A DNA stretch of 64,000 nucleotides from Bacteroidota bacterium (GTDB lineage Bacteria; Bacteroidota; Bacteroidia; Chitinophagales; Saprospiraceae), in contig CAUJEY010000093.1 of assembly GCA_963169325.1 (NCBI GenBank), positions 1-64,000 on the forward strand. The letters run 5' to 3'. Positions 61,831 to 64,000 of the stretch are shown here, piece by piece (positions within the stretch are counted from its first letter, which is position 1; each line of letters starts with the position of its first letter). The notes below the pieces were generated by a model, which saw only the letters and a program-made list of their open reading frames with translations, did not search any database and was not told the DNA's origin. A program made the translations under genes and the position numbers.

Positions 61831-61859
61831 AAAAAACCCCCGGCAACTACTGCCGGAGG
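61831..61859 (-). terminator. Intrinsic terminator after the cold-shock gene
   Basis: On the minus strand CCTCCGGCAGTAGTTGCCGG is followed by GGGTTTTTTT (T-run 61831-61836), with CCGGCA/TGCCGG forming the stem. It lies 35 bp after the csp stop. Confidence 0.85.
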
Positions 61860-61893
61860 TTCAGAATCTTATGACTGAAATGTTTACAATCGC

Positions 61894-62085
61894 TTAGGCG
61901 ATCTTCACATCCACTGCATTCATTCCTTTTTTGCCGCGTTCGGTTCTGAACGTGACTTTGTCACCTTCCCGGATATCATCGATCAAACCCGAGACGTGAA
62001 CGAAGATTTCCTCTTTGGAGGAGTTGTCAACAATAAAGCCAAAACCTTTGGACTCATTGAAGAATTTTACTGTTCCACTGTACAT
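61894..62085 (-). CDS. Cold-shock domain protein
   Basis: A protein of 63 residues from ATG 62085 (MYSGTVKFFNESKGFGFI), a single CspA-type OB domain. The RNP motifs KGFGFI and IFVHVS are present, and the end EGDKVTFRTERGKKGMNAVDV is typical. Residues upstream of this ATG are not conserved and the longer frame is rejected. It binds single-stranded RNA and acts as a chaperone; cold induction is possible but not shown. A long AT-rich leader and a strong terminator frame the gene. Confidence 0.93.
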   Translation of the reverse strand: MYSGTVKFFNESKGFGFIVDNSSKEEIFVHVSGLIDDIREGDKVTFRTERGKKGMNAVDVKIA

Positions 62086-62193
62086 TGAAAAAAAATTGAA
62101 AATTGTTAATAGGCAACATGCCGGCACAAAGTTAAGGGGGGTTTTTTTTAAATGCCAGATTTTCAGTAATTTTTATTTTTTCATGCCCAATTC

Positions 62194-63216
62194 CTAAAAA
62201 TGCCGCCACCCCTGCGCTTTCAACGTATGCAGGTTTCCGCCTTTTGTATTCAGTTTTACTCCGTCTGCGGCGTTCAGTATTTCGCCGGCAATATAGATAT
62301 CGGGCAGGAAGCGCACTTTATCCACGTCTTTAGGATCGATGGTAAAGAGCAGTTCGTAGTCTTCCCCGCCGTTGAGGGCGCAGGTGATGGGGTCGAGTTT
62401 GAACTGCAGGGCCATGAGTTGGGTATCGGGATGGATGGGGACGCCACTTTCTTCGATCAGGGCGCCGGTACCGCTTTGTTTGCAGATATGAAAAATTTCG
62501 GAGGCCAGCCCGTCGGAAATATCGATCATCGAAGTGGGTTTCAGGTCTTGTTTCCGGAAGGTTTCGATCATGTCGCGACGGGCTTCCGGTTTCAGGTGGC
62601 GGCCTATGATGTATTTCTGGTCTTCCAGGTTTGGCTGCACATCGGGGTGTTCGAGCCAGATGCTTTTTTCCCGTTCGAGCAATTGCAGGCCGAGGTAAGC
62701 CGCGCCCAGGTCGCCGGTGATACAGATCAGGTCGCCCACGCGGGCGCCGTTGCGGTACACCAGGCGGTCTTTTTCACACTGCCCGATGGCGGTCACGCTG
62801 ATGACCATGCCTTTGGGCGATGAGGTGGTGTCACCGCCCACCAGGTCAACACCGTAAGCGTCGCAGGCGGCGCGAATGCCGGCATAAAGTTCATCCAGGG
62901 CTTCCACGCTGTATTTATTGGAAATGGCGATGGAAACGGTGATTTGTTTGGGGAAGGCATTCATGGCGTAAATGTCCGACAGGTTGACCGTCACCGCCTT
63001 ATAACCGAGGTGTTTCAGGGGGGAATAAGCGAGATCAAAATGTATGCCTTCCACCAGCATATCGGTGCTGACGACGGTGCAAAAACCGTCGTTGTCGATC
63101 ACCGCGGCGTCGTCGCCTACGCCTTTGAGGGTGGAAGGTTGAGTGATGAGAAATTCTTTAGTAAGGTGTTCGATCAGGCCGAATTCGCCCAGCGTGTTGA
63201 CGTCTGTATGTTGCAT
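62194..63216 (-). CDS. thiL: Thiamine-monophosphate kinase ThiL
   Basis: A 340-residue kinase phosphorylating thiamine monophosphate to the diphosphate. It belongs to the PurM/SelD fold. Visible are GEFGLIEHLTKEF, GVGDDAAVIDNDGF, SAVTVNLSDIYAMNA-type AVTVNLSDIYAMNAFP, DLVGGDTTSSPKGMVISVTA and MIDISDGLASEI. The C-terminal part contains NGGEDYELLFTI. Length is normal and the ATG at 63216 fits. It is divergent from an AAA ATPase gene across 64 bp containing a promoter-operator structure. Confidence 0.95.
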   Translation of the reverse strand: MQHTDVNTLGEFGLIEHLTKEFLITQPSTLKGVGDDAAVIDNDGFCTVVSTDMLVEGIHFDLAYSPLKHLGYKAVTVNLSDIYAMNAFPKQITVSIAISNKYSVEALDELYAGIRAACDAYGVDLVGGDTTSSPKGMVISVTAIGQCEKDRLVYRNGARVGDLICITGDLGAAYLGLQLLEREKSIWLEHPDVQPNLEDQKYIIGRHLKPEARRDMIETFRKQDLKPTSMIDISDGLASEIFHICKQSGTGALIEESGVPIHPDTQLMALQFKLDPITCALNGGEDYELLFTIDPKDVDKVRFLPDIYIAGEILNAADGVKLNTKGGNLHTLKAQGWRHF

Positions 63217-63253
63217 TTTTAAAATTTAGGACTGGTAAATGTACGCAAAGTAT

Positions 63254-63285
63254 AACATTTAGGACATAACTTTGTCCAAAATGTT
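63254..63285 (+). promoter_or_regulatory. Operator-like palindrome over a TAACTTTG promoter box
   Basis: AACATTTAGGACA (63254-63266) and TGTCCAAAATGTT (63273-63285) match as inverted arms at 12 of 13 positions. The -7-like box TAACTTTG (63267-63274) lies at the centre, and the first possible ATG (63281) lies in the right arm. A dimeric repressor there would block transcription of the AAA ATPase. Confidence 0.55.
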
Positions 63286-64000
63286 AAACATTATGCTAAG
63301 AAGAAAGATTTTCCCTGCACTGGAAGAGCATTTGGTAAAAAAGCCGATTACAGTGATTACCGGAATGCGCCGGGTTGGAAAAACATCGGCATTGAAGTAT
63401 TTGTTGGAAAAAGTACCGCACGACAATAAAATTTATCTGGATTTGGAGAAAGCGGATAACCGTTTTATTTTTCAACGCCCGTTGTACCGTGATGTGCAAA
63501 TTGATCTGGAAATTGAGGGGGTTAATTTTGACAAACCGGCTGTGATTGCGCTGGATGAAATCCAGTTAGTGCCGGAAATAACCAGCATTATCAAGTATTT
63601 TTACGATACCTATCCAACACTTAAGTTCATTGTTACGGGGTCCAGTTCTTTTTATCTTAAAAATCGCTTTTCGGAGAGTTTAGCCGGTCGAAAGCAGATT
63701 TTTGAAATGTTTCCACTCGATTTTACAGAGTTCTTATGGTTTCGTGAGGTGGATCCTGCGCCGTTAGAGCGTTTTTCGCGGCAACCTTATCAACAAGCCG
63801 TTTATTTTAAGTTTAAAGCATATTATGAGGAATACTTGCGTTTTGGCGGTTTTCCAGAGGTGGCATTATCTGAGTCAGCGACCGATAAAGCGGCATTTTT
63901 AAAAGACATTGTCAATGCCTATATTGAGTTGGATATTCGATTATTGTCAGACCTGGAAGCCAGCAATGCATTAATTCAATTGGTGCGTTTACTTGCTTCA
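63281..64000 (+). CDS. AAA+ ATPase of the DUF4143 type, truncated at the window edge
   Basis: An open frame of 240 codons from ATG 63281 (or 63293) to the right edge with no stop. It reads KPITVITGMRRVGKTSALKY (P-loop GMRRVGKTS), then AVIALDEIQLVPEI (Walker B) and FIVTGSSSFYLKNRFSESLA, GRKQIFEMFPLDFTEFLWF, the hallmark of AAA_14 ATPases, with LRFGGFPEVALSE leading into DUF4143. The C-terminal DUF4143 part is outside the window. Such proteins are common, often horizontally exchanged, and of uncertain role. It lies behind an operator-like palindrome. Confidence 0.9.
   Translation, partial: MLNIMLRRKIFPALEEHLVKKPITVITGMRRVGKTSALKYLLEKVPHDNKIYLDLEKADNRFIFQRPLYRDVQIDLEIEGVNFDKPAVIALDEIQLVPEITSIIKYFYDTYPTLKFIVTGSSSFYLKNRFSESLAGRKQIFEMFPLDFTEFLWFREVDPAPLERFSRQPYQQAVYFKFKAYYEEYLRFGGFPEVALSESATDKAAFLKDIVNAYIELDIRLLSDLEASNALIQLVRLLAS

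Overview
The window looks like a chromosomal segment from a Bacteroidota bacterium, probably a Saprospiria/Chitinophagia-type lineage (inference from protein style, not a computed placement). The evidence is a protein with a type IX secretion C-terminal domain, several promoters of the Bacteroidota form TTTG - about 20 nt - TAnnTTTG, a fused CcsBA cytochrome c synthase, the pheT-zapA-rny order and a small proline-rich DUF4834-like membrane protein. No rRNA, tRNA, prophage or insertion sequence was recognised. Palindromic intergenic repeats are frequent.

Layout. 1-4936: a truncated glutamine amidotransferase, then rsmA, a secreted esterase, a short-chain dehydrogenase, a 2-oxoglutarate/Fe(II) oxygenase and a Tat-type Gfo/Idh/MocA oxidoreductase. 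5222-23341: a large electron-transfer locus with an inner-membrane b-type cytochrome-like protein, a membrane-anchored ferredoxin/flavoprotein, three secreted multihaem cytochromes with 23, 25 and 82 CXXCH motifs by my count, an outer-membrane beta-barrel protein, an OB-fold lipoprotein and, convergently, CcsBA, which would attach the haems. 23629-27961: a small membrane protein, a possible broken small gene, a WG-repeat protein and thrA. 27962-28910: a thrA leader with a good promoter, two divergent copies of a structured RNA element showing compensatory base changes, two long hairpins and a terminator.

28911-37558: housekeeping genes (CoA-type Nudix hydrolase, HtrA-like protease, aroE, proline dehydrogenase, an amidohydrolase, purC, a DUF4834-like protein, an EamA transporter, hemA). 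37618-43740: a two-gene putative conflict (defence-like) operon. It encodes a SIR2-like protein with a C-terminal effector-associated-like domain and a 1669-residue STAND NTPase-WD40 protein ending in four ubiquitin-like repeats, the first three of which end in Gly-Gly. 43846-58645: polA, an ABC transporter pair, a PAP2 phosphatase, a TlpA-like lipoprotein, rny, zapA, pheT (with a translated palindromic repeat inside it), a CNNM/CorC-type membrane protein and murA. 58755-64000: a PIN/UPF0175 toxin-antitoxin pair, a large T9SS-secreted repeat protein, a cold-shock protein, thiL and a truncated AAA ATPase behind an operator-like palindrome.

Three places deserve most attention: the STAND-ubiquitin-like/SIR2 operon, the tandem RNA leader of thrA, and the multihaem locus with its internally amplified 82-haem protein.
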